This document shows, piece after piece, positions 36,521 to 49,344 of a stretch of DNA of 63,951 bases (position 1 is the stretch's first letter; every line of letters starts with the position of its first letter). Source of the stretch: Bacteroidetes bacterium ADurb.Bin145 (GTDB lineage Bacteria > Bacteroidota > Bacteroidia > Bacteroidales > VadinHA17); assembly GCA_002070505.1 (NCBI GenBank), contig MWDJ01000015.1:1-63951 (forward strand), given 5' to 3'. The notes under the pieces were generated by a model. That model saw only the letters and a program-made list of their open reading frames with translations. It made no database searches and was not told the origin of the DNA. A program made the translations under genes and the position numbers.

Positions 36521-37813
36521 TTATTTAAAAAGAAGCTGCGTGAATCCATGCAGGCTCTTGCGCCAGGTCTGAAATTCATGTGCTGTGCCCGGCGCTTCAA
36601 AGTAAACATGTTTAATCCCGGCCTTCTCCAGCTGTTCATGAATGCTTCGTCCTGTACCTGCACCCTCTTTCGAACCCATGCTTATATAGAAAACTTTAAC
36701 CTGTTTAGCAAATTCTTCCGGTTTTAGGAGCAATCCGTTGTAGCCTGTCTCTACACCCGGAAAACCAAAGGGGGCGCTGAAAATACCTATATTTGCGAAT
36801 TTGTCAAGATTGGCCTGTGTGATCTGATAGGTCTGGGTTCCTCCAAGGGAAAGTCCTGCCATTGCTCTGTTTTCACGATTTGCCAGAGTTCTGAAGTTCG
36901 CATCAATTGCCGGAATAAGATCTTTTATAATAACTGACCCGAATCCATCCCAGAAGGAAGGCATGCCGCTGGGTCCCTGTCCCGGACCGCCAGGGCGTTG
37001 TCCCTGACCCGGTCCTGCACCCTGTGGAGGCTGTCCCTGTCCTTGTTGTGGTCTTGCACCTTGTGCCTGCTGACCCTGTCCCTGTCCTTGTCCGGGCCCG
37101 GCACCCTGGGCGCCTGCTCCTGCCGGACGGCGTGCGCCACCCATGCCCGCTGCAATACCTCCGTCTTCCATAACAACAATCATTGGTTTAGCTTTACCTT
37201 CAGCAATAAGATTGTCAAGTATGAAATTTGTGCGCCCCTGATTTGCCCAGGCACGCCTGTCTTCTCCCATTCCATGCTGGAGATAAAGGACCGGATATCT
37301 CTTGTCATTGTTCTTCATATAATCAGGAGGAAGGTAGACATATGCCTGCCTGGTCTCACCTGTCGATTCAGCAAAATACCAGAATGAGACAATCTGCCCG
37401 TGGGGTACTTTTTTTACGAGGTAAAAATCTACTCCTTCTTCAGGAACTTCAATACCGCTCATTACACGCCCTGATCCAAAAAAGGTCTCACTTGAAGGAT
37501 CATTAACCTCCACACCATTAATTCTCAGGTTATAATAATGGAATCCCGGGTCCAGAGGTGCAGTCACTCCTGTCCAGAAACCATCATCACCTAAGGTCAG
37601 TGCAGTGTTGCCCAGTCCAACCACAACGCTTTGAGCTTCCGGTGCTCTAACACGAAAAATGGCCCTGCGTTGTGCATCAATACGAGGGTACTCAGCCCCG
37701 ACAATATTTGTTGATGCAGGCTTTGAGTTTTGAAATAACTCATCAGTCTGACTAAATAAAGATCCATTTACTGTAAAAAATGCTGCGATGAGAAATACAG
37801 AAGTTTTATTCAT
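36521..37813 (-). CDS. CE1-like esterase with E-set domain and Gly/Gln-rich insert
   Basis: A 430-residue exported esterase of the same paralogue family. Signal peptide 1-21, E-set domain about 40-135 (GFHYYNLRING and DPSSETFFG), then the hydrolase with [17 protein letters not shown], nucleophile Ser322 in AMAGLSLGG and His412 in GTAHEFQTW. The distinguishing feature is a low-complexity insert of Gly, Gln, Pro and Ala (about residues 224-283) between a core strand and the FWDGFGSVIIKDLIP segment. The insert is likely a surface-exposed flexible loop. It is 18 bases from its neighbour at 37832, so probably cotranscribed. Confidence 0.88.
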   Translation of the reverse strand: MNKTSVFLIAAFFTVNGSLFSQTDELFQNSKPASTNIVGAEYPRIDAQRRAIFRVRAPEAQSVVVGLGNTALTLGDDGFWTGVTAPLDPGFHYYNLRINGVEVNDPSSETFFGSGRVMSGIEVPEEGVDFYLVKKVPHGQIVSFWYFAESTGETRQAYVYLPPDYMKNNDKRYPVLYLQHGMGEDRRAWANQGRTNFILDNLIAEGKAKPMIVVMEDGGIAAGMGGARRPAGAGAQGAGPGQGQGQGQQAQGARPQQGQGQPPQGAGPGQGQRPGGPGQGPSGMPSFWDGFGSVIIKDLIPAIDANFRTLANRENRAMAGLSLGGTQTYQITQANLDKFANIGIFSAPFGFPGVETGYNGLLLKPEEFAKQVKVFYISMGSKEGAGTGRSIHEQLEKAGIKHVYFEAPGTAHEFQTWRKSLHGFTQLLFK

Positions 37814-37831
37814 AATAATAATGTATATAAG

Positions 37832-39034
<1,203 letters not shown>

Positions 39035-39045
39035 TCAGAATTTCC

Positions 39046-39084
39046 CTCAGGGGCAGAAAGCAATGATTGTCCTTCTCCCCTGAG
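39046..39084. other. Intergenic hairpin between esterase genes
   Basis: CTCAGGGG at 39046-39053 pairs with CCCCTGAG at 39077-39084, and the adjoining AGAAAG and CTTCT segments extend the stem with a bulged C. There is no T-run on the minus strand. This may protect upstream mRNA or mark a processing site rather than end transcription. A similar GGGGAGAAG-type stem occurs after susD. Confidence 0.55.
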
Positions 39085-39116
39085 AGTAAACCCTGATTTA
39101 TGTGTATTATTTAATA

Positions 39117-41744
<2,628 letters not shown>

Positions 41745-41776
41745 TTATATCAGATTATTAGTTTGTTCTGGATATT

Positions 41777-43018
41777 TCAATCCCTGAAAAGAAGAAGTGA
41801 GAACTCGCGGAGGCTGCGTCTCCATGACTGCCACTCATGAGCGGTAAGTGGAGATACATACGATACACTTTTAATACCGGCTTTGTTTAATTCATCAGCA
41901 GCAGCTTTCAGACCATCGGCTCCGTTTTCACGGCTTCCGAAACTCATGAAAACCAATTTGAAATTCGAGTTTTCGGGGATGTCAGCAGGCGCAATGCTCC
42001 CGCCGCTGAAAATACCTATATATGAGAATTTATCCGGATGAGCAAGGGTGATCTGCCTTGTCACTCCGCTACCCATTGATAACCCGGCCATAGCCCGGTA
42101 CTGCTGATCGGAAAGCGTACGGAAATTACTGTCTACCCATGGTATCAGTTCGTTGATCATAACCTCTTCATAAGTGTTAAATGAAAAACGAAGACGCGGC
42201 GGTGCAGCTTGTCCCGGTTGTGCTGCCGGTGGTGCTGCTGCAGGAACGGGTTGTGCCCCCGGGGTTCTTGTTCTGGCAACTCCCGGTGCTCCCTGACGCA
42301 TTGCAGGGGGAGCTTCTCCAGGTTTGTAAGCTGCACTGGTTTCCATAACAACAATAAAAGGTTTAACTCTTCCTTCTGCTATCAGATTGTCAAGTATCAG
42401 GTTTGTCCGACCCATTTCAATCCATACCCTCTGATCTTCTCCTCCTCCATGCTGAAGATAAAGTACCGGATATTTTGCTGTTGTGTTCGTTTCATAATCC
42501 GGAGGTGTGTAAATATAAACATGCCGCCAGCCATTTGTAATGTTTGAAAAATAATTTTTGATCAACACATTGCCGTGAGGTACATCTTTAAGTTCATAAA
42601 AACCTCCGTCAGGATCAGGGATCTCAAAACCATTGCACATATGACTATAACCTATGAATGCGTCGGTAGCCGGATCCAGCATAATAGCGCTGTCAACTAT
42701 CATCCAGTAGTTATGATAACCTGCGTCCTGCGGTTCACTGGTATAGGTCCATACACCGCTGCTGTCTTTTACCATATCATAAGGAACGTTATAGATAGAA
42801 ACCTGAACTTTCTTCGCGTTGGGCGCGTTAAAGCGAAAGGTTACCCTGGAATCTGCTTCGATACGCGGGAACTGTGCCCCTGAGAGATTGTAGGGTGAAG
42901 GATGCGCTTCAAAAGTAAATGGAGCCGCATCTTTTTTTGGCCCTTTGCAGGCCTGAACCAGACAGATACCAGCAACTATCGTAACTGTCAGTAAAATAAT
43001 TCTTAGTGTTTTTCTCAT
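41777..43018 (-). CDS. CE1-like esterase lipoprotein
   Basis: A 413-residue paralogue with a lipoprotein signal (LVQAC, Cys24), unlike its Sec-exported siblings, so it is probably membrane-anchored. E-set domain about 60-135 with the same [16 protein letters not shown] segment as the 40458 protein. The hydrolase domain has [17 protein letters not shown], nucleophile Ser314 in [10 protein letters not shown] and His394 in LTAHEWQSW. A Pro/Ala/Gln-rich insert occupies about 238-273. A strong AGGAGG ribosome site precedes the ATG. Confidence 0.88.
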   Translation of the reverse strand: MRKTLRIILLTVTIVAGICLVQACKGPKKDAAPFTFEAHPSPYNLSGAQFPRIEADSRVTFRFNAPNAKKVQVSIYNVPYDMVKDSSGVWTYTSEPQDAGYHNYWMIVDSAIMLDPATDAFIGYSHMCNGFEIPDPDGGFYELKDVPHGNVLIKNYFSNITNGWRHVYIYTPPDYETNTTAKYPVLYLQHGGGEDQRVWIEMGRTNLILDNLIAEGRVKPFIVVMETSAAYKPGEAPPAMRQGAPGVARTRTPGAQPVPAAAPPAAQPGQAAPPRLRFSFNTYEEVMINELIPWVDSNFRTLSDQQYRAMAGLSMGSGVTRQITLAHPDKFSYIGIFSGGSIAPADIPENSNFKLVFMSFGSRENGADGLKAAADELNKAGIKSVSYVSPLTAHEWQSWRRSLREFSLLLFRD

Positions 43019-43069
43019 TTTAAAACCTCCTGTTAATTTTAGTTTTGATACTTTGTATATTTGACTTTT

Positions 43070-44197
43070 TTAATCTTTAAACAGAAGAGGAGCTGTTTCA
43101 TTGAGGAACTTCTTACAATTCATCCATGTATGCCCCCCGGTGGTAAAGAATGTCTGATATTTGATTTTTTTCTCATCAAGGACTTTAATATATTGCTGTA
43201 AAGTTCCATAGGTAGGGTCTTCTTTTCCGCAAGCAAAATAGAGAAGCTTTAAGCGCTTGTTTGTCAGTGCCGGATCGGCAAAAGGAACAGCATTGTTCCT
43301 TTCAAATTCTGCCTGCACCATCCCCGGCGCATAACCGCATACATATGCGAAAAGATCAGGATTGCCGAGTCCGATATATAATGAAGTGCCTCCGCCGCCT
43401 GAGAAACCTGCAATTGCTTTATTTTCCGGTCCCGGTTTAACCCTGTAGTTCTTTTCCACAAAAGGGACTATATAATTTTTAAAATCTTTCTGGAACTCCT
43501 GGAGATTTTCCCAGGTTCTTAAAGAGCCGGATTCTTTAGTTATCACAGGGAATGCCCTTCCATAAGGCATGACGATTATCATCGGTTTGGCTTTGCCCTG
43601 AGCAATCAGATTGTCAAGTATAATGTTAGCCCTGCCAACCTTGGTCCATGTCTCTTCAGTGTCTGATGAGCCATGCAGCAGGAAGAACACGGGGTATTTC
43701 TCGTTTACAGACTCTTCATATCCCGGAGGAGTATAGATTACCAAGGGCCTTGTCCCGAGCTCATTTGAATAATAATACCTGTACGACACTGTTCCATGAG
43801 GGATATTCTGGATGCTATATGCCTTTGGCGTTGCATCGGGAATTTCAATAACACTGTTCTGGAAGCCCTCGTTGGGAAAGATCCAGGTGTTTTTCGGATC
43901 AGCTACCTGTATGCCGTCCACAACAAAGCAATAAGGATAAATATCCGGTTCAACGGGGCCCAGGGTAATGCTCCATATTCCGTTCGCATCCTTTGTCATA
44001 GCTTGTTGTCCGTTTATAAACTGCGTACTTAACTTTACATCTTTGGCATTTGGCGCACGGAAACGGAAAGTAACAGTCCTGTCTTTCTTCACTTCAGGTG
44101 AAATGAAATTCTGCATGCCCGGCTGACCGCTCATCACGGATGAAGCAATAAAGAAAAATATTAGTGTATAAATCACACTTTTATTTATATTTCTCAT
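43070..44197 (-). CDS. CE1-like esterase, divergent paralogue
   Basis: A 375-residue exported esterase, first of the seven after susD. I chose the ATG at 44197; the longer frame needs a TTG at 44206. Signal peptide (1-23), a shorter E-set domain (about 40-115), and a hydrolase domain with YPVFFLLHGSSDTEETW and YNLI-like spacing to NLIAQGKAKPMIIVMPYG. The nucleophile motif is GFSGGGG (Ser266) rather than GLSMG, and the catalytic His (His356) is in GGHTWMNC, without the HEW/HEF pair of its siblings. It has no low-complexity insert. This gene is the most distant family member of the cluster and may differ in specificity. Confidence 0.85.
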   Translation of the reverse strand: MRNINKSVIYTLIFFFIASSVMSGQPGMQNFISPEVKKDRTVTFRFRAPNAKDVKLSTQFINGQQAMTKDANGIWSITLGPVEPDIYPYCFVVDGIQVADPKNTWIFPNEGFQNSVIEIPDATPKAYSIQNIPHGTVSYRYYYSNELGTRPLVIYTPPGYEESVNEKYPVFFLLHGSSDTEETWTKVGRANIILDNLIAQGKAKPMIIVMPYGRAFPVITKESGSLRTWENLQEFQKDFKNYIVPFVEKNYRVKPGPENKAIAGFSGGGGTSLYIGLGNPDLFAYVCGYAPGMVQAEFERNNAVPFADPALTNKRLKLLYFACGKEDPTYGTLQQYIKVLDEKKIKYQTFFTTGGHTWMNCKKFLNETAPLLFKD

Positions 44198-44275
44198 AGT
44201 CAACAATTTAAAGTTATAATAACCAGCCTTTAGATTCAGGGGGATTAATTACCTGAAAAGATACTGCTTTTTAGT

Positions 44276-44283
44276 CAAATCTA
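44276..44283 (-). promoter_or_regulatory. Candidate -7 element upstream of the esterase run
   Basis: On the minus strand this reads TAGATTTG, matching TAnnTTTG. It lies between the susD hairpin (44385-44416) and the first esterase ATG at 44197, so it could be an internal promoter that transcribes the esterases apart from susCD. No good -33 element is visible. Confidence 0.35.
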
Positions 44284-44384
44284 TGGAATTTACTTTAATT
44301 AAAATAATACTAAAAATGAATTTTCATGTATCATCCTGATTTACTAATTTCTGAAATCATGTTACTATTTGTTTTAACAAATTA

Positions 44385-44416
44385 AAGGGGAGAAGTTTAG
44401 GATCGCTTCTCCCCTT
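44385..44416 (-). terminator. Hairpin after susD, possible terminator/attenuator
   Basis: AAGGGGAGAAG (44385-44395) pairs perfectly with CTTCTCCCCTT (44406-44416) across a 10-base loop. On the minus strand the stem is followed by TAATTTG, a weak T-tract, so termination may be partial, as often proposed after susD in such loci. Confidence 0.6.
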
Positions 44417-44474
44417 AACCCACCACCTAAAATTACCTGCTTATATTAACATTTACCTGAAATTAACTGTGAGA

Positions 44475-45950
44475 TTAATCCAGCAGGTTTGGATTAACAT
44501 CGGTTTCTACGTTTGGAAGAGGCAGGAAGTATTTAATCGGGCCTTTGGGCTGAAGCTCATCAGGATCTTTCTTGTCAACAGTCTCCTGTACAAGCTGAAG
44601 ACGTACAAGATCGAACCAGCGGCAAAATTCTCCTGCAAATTCCCATCCTTTTTCCGTGATGATCTCTTTCTGTGTCAGCGATGTTGCATCAACAGCGGGA
44701 TTCGGAGTATTCAGCGGAAGACCGGCCCCGCGGCGTTTGATTTTGTTGAAAGCCTCAAGTGCGTCAGGATCAGAAGGATTTCCGGTTGCCATGATCTTAG
44801 CTTCAGCAAAATTCAGATAAGTTTCAGCCATTCTTTCAAGAGGCATAGATATTGCATTCACAAATGTTAATTTATTCCCCTGTAATTTTTTATAGTATGG
44901 ACGTTTGGTCTGATATTGAGTAAACGGGATCCATACACCATTTTTATCGTAGCCAACCTCGAAAGTGACATCTTTTCTGTAACCTGCCGGAAAGTCATAG
45001 AAGAATCTTAATTCACACATATAATCATCCCATCCTCCGCGGTCTCCAGGAATTGCTGCAATTCCGGCCCAGGCATTGGCGCTTCCTCCGGACATCTGCC
45101 CCTGGAAATTAAGTGCAAAAACTTCTTCCTTGTTTCCATCATTATTAACTGTAGCACTAACCCATAGTGATGCGAAATCGTCCATAAGACCAAGTCCATA
45201 AGTAGCCTGATTATCTATAACTTCCTTTGCTTTAGCAGCTGCCAGAGCATATTTTGTAGCATCATTAACCGGATAACCGGTCATCTGAAGATATACTTCA
45301 GCCAGAACAGCTTTGACAGTCCCCAGGCATATCCTTCCGGGCGCTGGTTTTTTATTTGCAACAAGTGTTTCTGCTTTTTGCAGGTCTGTAATTATCTGTG
45401 CATAAATATCTGTTATTGAAGAGGAACTAATGCTGAGTAATGCCTCATCAAAAATGTGTGAATTTAATACCAAAGGAGCTTTGCCCCACAGCCTGACAAT
45501 CCAGAAGTAATTATAAGCTCTCAGAAAGAGGGCCTCTCCTTCAATCTGGTTTAGTGTGGCCTGTACTCCGGTTGCATTAGGAATTGCGGCTATTATATTA
45601 TTGCACTGCTGAATTGATTTATATGCTCCTTTCCAGACAAACGGAAGTCGCTGATTTGTATTGTTGACAACAAACTGGTCGAATTCCCTGAAGTCAGCCT
45701 TATTACTTGCTTTATGAGTTGTAAGGTCGTCACTTCCCATAAGGATCGCAGCAGTGGAAGCATTTCCCAGACCCTGGGCCCATACCTGAGCCATCGGTTT
45801 ATAGGCTCCTGCCAATGCTGCAGTAAGACCGGTCACATCAGAAAGCGCACCACTGTCTGATGTAATGAGTCTCGAAAGATCTTCTTCATAGAAGTCACTG
45901 CATGAAGTTCCTATGAAAATAAGTATAAGTAAAAACAATATCTTTTTCAT
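44475..45950 (-). CDS. susD: SusD/RagB-family surface glycan-binding lipoprotein
   Basis: A 491-residue outer-membrane lipoprotein (lipobox GTSC) of the SusD/RagB family, which binds oligosaccharides at the cell surface and forms a lid on its SusC partner. The N-terminal TPR-like region (LTAALAGAYKPMAQVW and IEGEALFLRAYNYFWIVRLWG) and the C-terminal RWFDLVRL, PLPN-type and NPNL segments are typical of the family. Its 5' neighbour is a complete susC gene 55 bases upstream, so it is cotranscribed. Ligand specificity is not predictable by eye. Confidence 0.9.
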   Translation of the reverse strand: MKKILFLLILIFIGTSCSDFYEEDLSRLITSDSGALSDVTGLTAALAGAYKPMAQVWAQGLGNASTAAILMGSDDLTTHKASNKADFREFDQFVVNNTNQRLPFVWKGAYKSIQQCNNIIAAIPNATGVQATLNQIEGEALFLRAYNYFWIVRLWGKAPLVLNSHIFDEALLSISSSSITDIYAQIITDLQKAETLVANKKPAPGRICLGTVKAVLAEVYLQMTGYPVNDATKYALAAAKAKEVIDNQATYGLGLMDDFASLWVSATVNNDGNKEEVFALNFQGQMSGGSANAWAGIAAIPGDRGGWDDYMCELRFFYDFPAGYRKDVTFEVGYDKNGVWIPFTQYQTKRPYYKKLQGNKLTFVNAISMPLERMAETYLNFAEAKIMATGNPSDPDALEAFNKIKRRGAGLPLNTPNPAVDATSLTQKEIITEKGWEFAGEFCRWFDLVRLQLVQETVDKKDPDELQPKGPIKYFLPLPNVETDVNPNLLD

Positions 45951-46005
45951 ATATAAATAATTTTGATTTTTAAGATAATACAGAGTTCATAGTATTTGCT
46001 TAGAA

Positions 46006-49000
46006 TTAAAAGTTCAGAGTAACTCCAAAGGTCCATGTTTTAGCACCCGGATATGAACCGCCGTCACCTCCGCGCTGATCACCAGAACCCAGATTTGAAT
46101 ATGTTTCAGGGTCTATCCATTTATATTTTGTGAAAGTTAACAGATTTTGTGCACTTATCATGGCCGTAAGATCTCCCCACTTCAATATATTTCTTGGCAA
46201 AGCATACTGCAAACTTAAGTTTTTAAGCCTTAGGTAATTCCCACTTTCTATATATTCCGATGACTGTATCCTCGGAACATTCGTTTTACTGAAAGCTGCC
46301 ACCCTGGAGGTGGGATTGTCCGGAGACCACCTGTTTAATATATCCCTGTGAACATATTCACGTGCATCGGCTGCAGATATCATAATCTGGGCATAGGCAA
46401 AATCCCATTTCCCGTAATCCAACATTGATTGGAAAAATGCATTAAGGGTGAAATTCTTATACCTGAGGGTGCTGTTCAGTCCGAGAACTTTCTTTGGCAT
46501 CCCCGATCCGATGATCTGGAAATCACTTCCTGTAATAGCATAATCGCCGTTAACATCTTCATACCTGTAATCTCCCGGCTGATTTCCATATTTTGCTGCC
46601 AGCTCAGCATCTGCCACCTGCCAGATTCCAAGAGATTTAAATCCATAATAGCTCGAAATGCAATATCCTGGTTTAAGAATCATTTCGGGATTTGTCAGCA
46701 TACCTGCTCCTGCTCCACCGGAAGTTAAAATGAATGGATTGTCTCCGAGATCGGTTACTTCATTATGCAGGACCGACACGTTGAAATTCAGGTTCCACGA
46801 GAAATTTTTTCTTTCTATTACCCTTGCATTCAAATTAAACTCAAATCCGGAATTTCTTACTGCCCCTACATTTCTGTAAATACTTCCTCCACCCACATAA
46901 CCCGGAAGAGGTTCGCTCAGAAGAAGGTCTGTTGTGTTCTTCAGGAAATAATCAGCTTCAAGGGTGAATCTGTCTTTCAGGAGGCCCAGATCGAATCCCA
47001 CATTTGTTTGTGTGGTGGTCTCCCATTTCAGATTCTCATTACCCGGATTACCTATATTAATACCTGATGTCAGAGTGCCATTCAGCCAGGATGTTGCAGC
47101 TACATTAGCGGCAGTATTATAAGATGTCACTGTTCCATAAACATTGACAGCCTGGCTTCCTGTCTGACCCCAGCTGGCCCTTAGTTTCAAATTGCTGATA
47201 ACCGGAACTCCCTGCATAAACTCTTCTTCTGAAATACGCCATCCAATACCGACCGACGGGAAGACACTTGTCTGGTTTTTTCCTCGGAATTTGGATGAGC
47301 GGTCGCTTCTTATTGATGCTGTAACAAGGTACCGGTTCAACAGGTTATAATTGACCCTGCCGATATATGAGCCGATTGTTGACTTTGTGTAATTATTAGT
47401 AGTAGCATATGAATTAGCCAGTACTATATTATTGTATCTCAGGAAAGGAAATAATAAGACATTTGCTGTAACCCCAAAACTTTCGGCCTGCTGCCACTGG
47501 TATTCTGCCACACCTGTTATTATTATATTATGAATATCATTGAAAGTTCTGTTATATGTCAGCATGTTTGTATTCTGGAGGAATATTGTCTCATTGGAAG
47601 TACGTGAGGCAGATGGCTGATTGGTTTGTAAACTCTGATTGAAATTCTTTCCCTGAGTATTGTTATAATCAACACCAAATCCTACATCAAGTGATAATCC
47701 TTTAATGATCTGGTAAACAAAATTCCCGTTTGTGCTGAATGTATTTGATTGGTTAATAGCATCATTCGTTGCAAGTTCAATAGGATTCGTTTTAATTGAA
47801 CTGACAGGATCCACAAGTGTTAGTTTCCCGTTTGCATCATATGGAGGAGTTGTAGGTGCCCATGCTGTTGCTCCTGCTACAAGACTGTTTGTATTAAGGG
47901 ATCCCGATGTATTGTTCGTTTCTCTTCTGGCAAAATTCACCTTCAGAGAACCTCTGAGTTTTTCCGATAATTTTGCATCGATGTTTGTCCTTAATGAGTA
48001 TCTTTTAAAACCGGAATTTATAATTATCCCATCCTGATCGAAATAATTACCTGAAATGAAATATGTCACAGCGTCTGTTCCTCCCGAATAGTCCATCTGA
48101 ACTTCCTGTCCTCCGGCTGTTCTGAAGATCATATCCTGCCAGTCATATCCTCCGTTTGCTATAAAATCGGCTACCTGCTGGTCTGTAAACGGACGTGAAG
48201 ATCCTAAAACGTCAGCTCTTTCATTAGCGACCTGAGCAAATTCGCCAGCGTTCAAAAGAGGTATCTTCTTTAAAACATTGCTTACAAAATAGCGTCCCGT
48301 AACAGAAAGCTTTGGTTTCCCGACAGTACCTTTTTTTGTTGTTATCAACACTACCCCGTTAGCTCCCCTGCTGCCATATATAGCAGTTGATGAAGCATCC
48401 TTAAGGACCTGTATTGTTTCAATATCCGTAGGATTGACATTTGCCATATTCCCCCCGACAAATCCGTCAATTACATAAAGAGGCTCATTATTCCCGGTTA
48501 TTGAATTCGATCCTCTGATCCTTATGGATGTGGTACCTCCGGGTGCACCTGATACACTTGTTACATTTACTCCGGCGCTACGTCCCTGAAGTATATCATC
48601 AACGCGTACTACCGGTTGATTCTTGTATGTATCTTCAGTAACTGCTACGATAGATCCTGTAAGATCTGATTTCTTGGAAGTTCCGTATCCTACAACCACA
48701 ACCTCTTCGAGGCTTGATACCGAAGGTTCCATTGATACATTAATGGAACTTTTTCCCGCCACAGGAATTTTTTGTTGATTGTAGCCAACAAACGAAAATA
48801 CAAGTACTGCATTCTGGTTGCTTACTGTAATTGAATATTTCCCGCTGGCATCCGAGATAGTCCCGATTGTCGTTCCTTCTACCTGAATATTAACGCCCGG
48901 CATAGGACTGCCAATTTCATCAGAAATTACACCTGATATTACCTGCTGCTGAAGCGCCATCAAATTATCCGGATCGTCTGCTAAAACCCTTGTATTTCCA

Positions 49001-49092
49001 AGGGTTAACATAAATCCGGCAAAGACAAAGCTTAGAAGAACTATTTTAAGTGGGCACTTAAATAATTCATCCCTTGTTGGAGTTTTTTTCAT
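46006..49092 (-). CDS. susC: SusC/RagA-family TonB-dependent receptor
   Basis: A 1028-residue outer-membrane transporter. Signal peptide, carboxypeptidase-regulatory-like domain at about 50-130 (GVISDEIGSPMPGVNIQVEG), TonB-box/plug start SLEEVVVVGYGTSKKSDLTGS near 127-147, plug domain (about 140-260, IRIRGSNSITGNNEPLYVIDG and YGSRGANGVVLITTKKG) and a long beta-barrel with C-terminal Phe. It has no N-terminal STN domain. It would import oligosaccharides with the SusD at 44475. A 574-bp stretch of its barrel coding region is identical to the neighbouring STN-susC gene. Confidence 0.93.
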   Translation of the reverse strand: MKKTPTRDELFKCPLKIVLLSFVFAGFMLTLGNTRVLADDPDNLMALQQQVISGVISDEIGSPMPGVNIQVEGTTIGTISDASGKYSITVSNQNAVLVFSFVGYNQQKIPVAGKSSINVSMEPSVSSLEEVVVVGYGTSKKSDLTGSIVAVTEDTYKNQPVVRVDDILQGRSAGVNVTSVSGAPGGTTSIRIRGSNSITGNNEPLYVIDGFVGGNMANVNPTDIETIQVLKDASSTAIYGSRGANGVVLITTKKGTVGKPKLSVTGRYFVSNVLKKIPLLNAGEFAQVANERADVLGSSRPFTDQQVADFIANGGYDWQDMIFRTAGGQEVQMDYSGGTDAVTYFISGNYFDQDGIIINSGFKRYSLRTNIDAKLSEKLRGSLKVNFARRETNNTSGSLNTNSLVAGATAWAPTTPPYDANGKLTLVDPVSSIKTNPIELATNDAINQSNTFSTNGNFVYQIIKGLSLDVGFGVDYNNTQGKNFNQSLQTNQPSASRTSNETIFLQNTNMLTYNRTFNDIHNIIITGVAEYQWQQAESFGVTANVLLFPFLRYNNIVLANSYATTNNYTKSTIGSYIGRVNYNLLNRYLVTASIRSDRSSKFRGKNQTSVFPSVGIGWRISEEEFMQGVPVISNLKLRASWGQTGSQAVNVYGTVTSYNTAANVAATSWLNGTLTSGINIGNPGNENLKWETTTQTNVGFDLGLLKDRFTLEADYFLKNTTDLLLSEPLPGYVGGGSIYRNVGAVRNSGFEFNLNARVIERKNFSWNLNFNVSVLHNEVTDLGDNPFILTSGGAGAGMLTNPEMILKPGYCISSYYGFKSLGIWQVADAELAAKYGNQPGDYRYEDVNGDYAITGSDFQIIGSGMPKKVLGLNSTLRYKNFTLNAFFQSMLDYGKWDFAYAQIMISAADAREYVHRDILNRWSPDNPTSRVAAFSKTNVPRIQSSEYIESGNYLRLKNLSLQYALPRNILKWGDLTAMISAQNLLTFTKYKWIDPETYSNLGSGDQRGGDGGSYPGAKTWTFGVTLNF
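46159..46732. repeat. 574-bp tract identical to the neighbouring susC (copy 1)
   Basis: Every base from 46159 to 46732 equals 49498-50071 (offset 3339), inside the C-terminal barrel coding region of the two susC genes. The sequences diverge abruptly at both ends (for example c/t before 49498/46159 and a/t after 46732/50071). This is a direct repeat left by recent recombination or gene conversion. Confidence 0.95.
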
Positions 49093-49344
49093 AAGTAATT
49101 GGTTTAGGGTTAATAAATATTAAAATATTACCTGACAGATTGTCGGGTATCAAATTTTTTAATTAAGATCTTATGAACTATCTGTTATTATCATATCTTT
49201 AAGTTTAATAATCAGATATGTATATATAAATATGTCTTCATGCCTCTGAAGGCAATAATAAACATCCGAAATGGACAATACTAATACCCTTATCTTTGAT
49301 AAATCTCACAAAGAAAATCAGGAATATTTTTCAAAAAATCTGTA

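Noticed and set aside
46429-46728. Plus-strand 99-codon open frame, identical to one at 49768-50067
   Set aside because: It is antisense to the susC genes and is repeated only because the two susC genes share an identical tract; no independent gene evidence.
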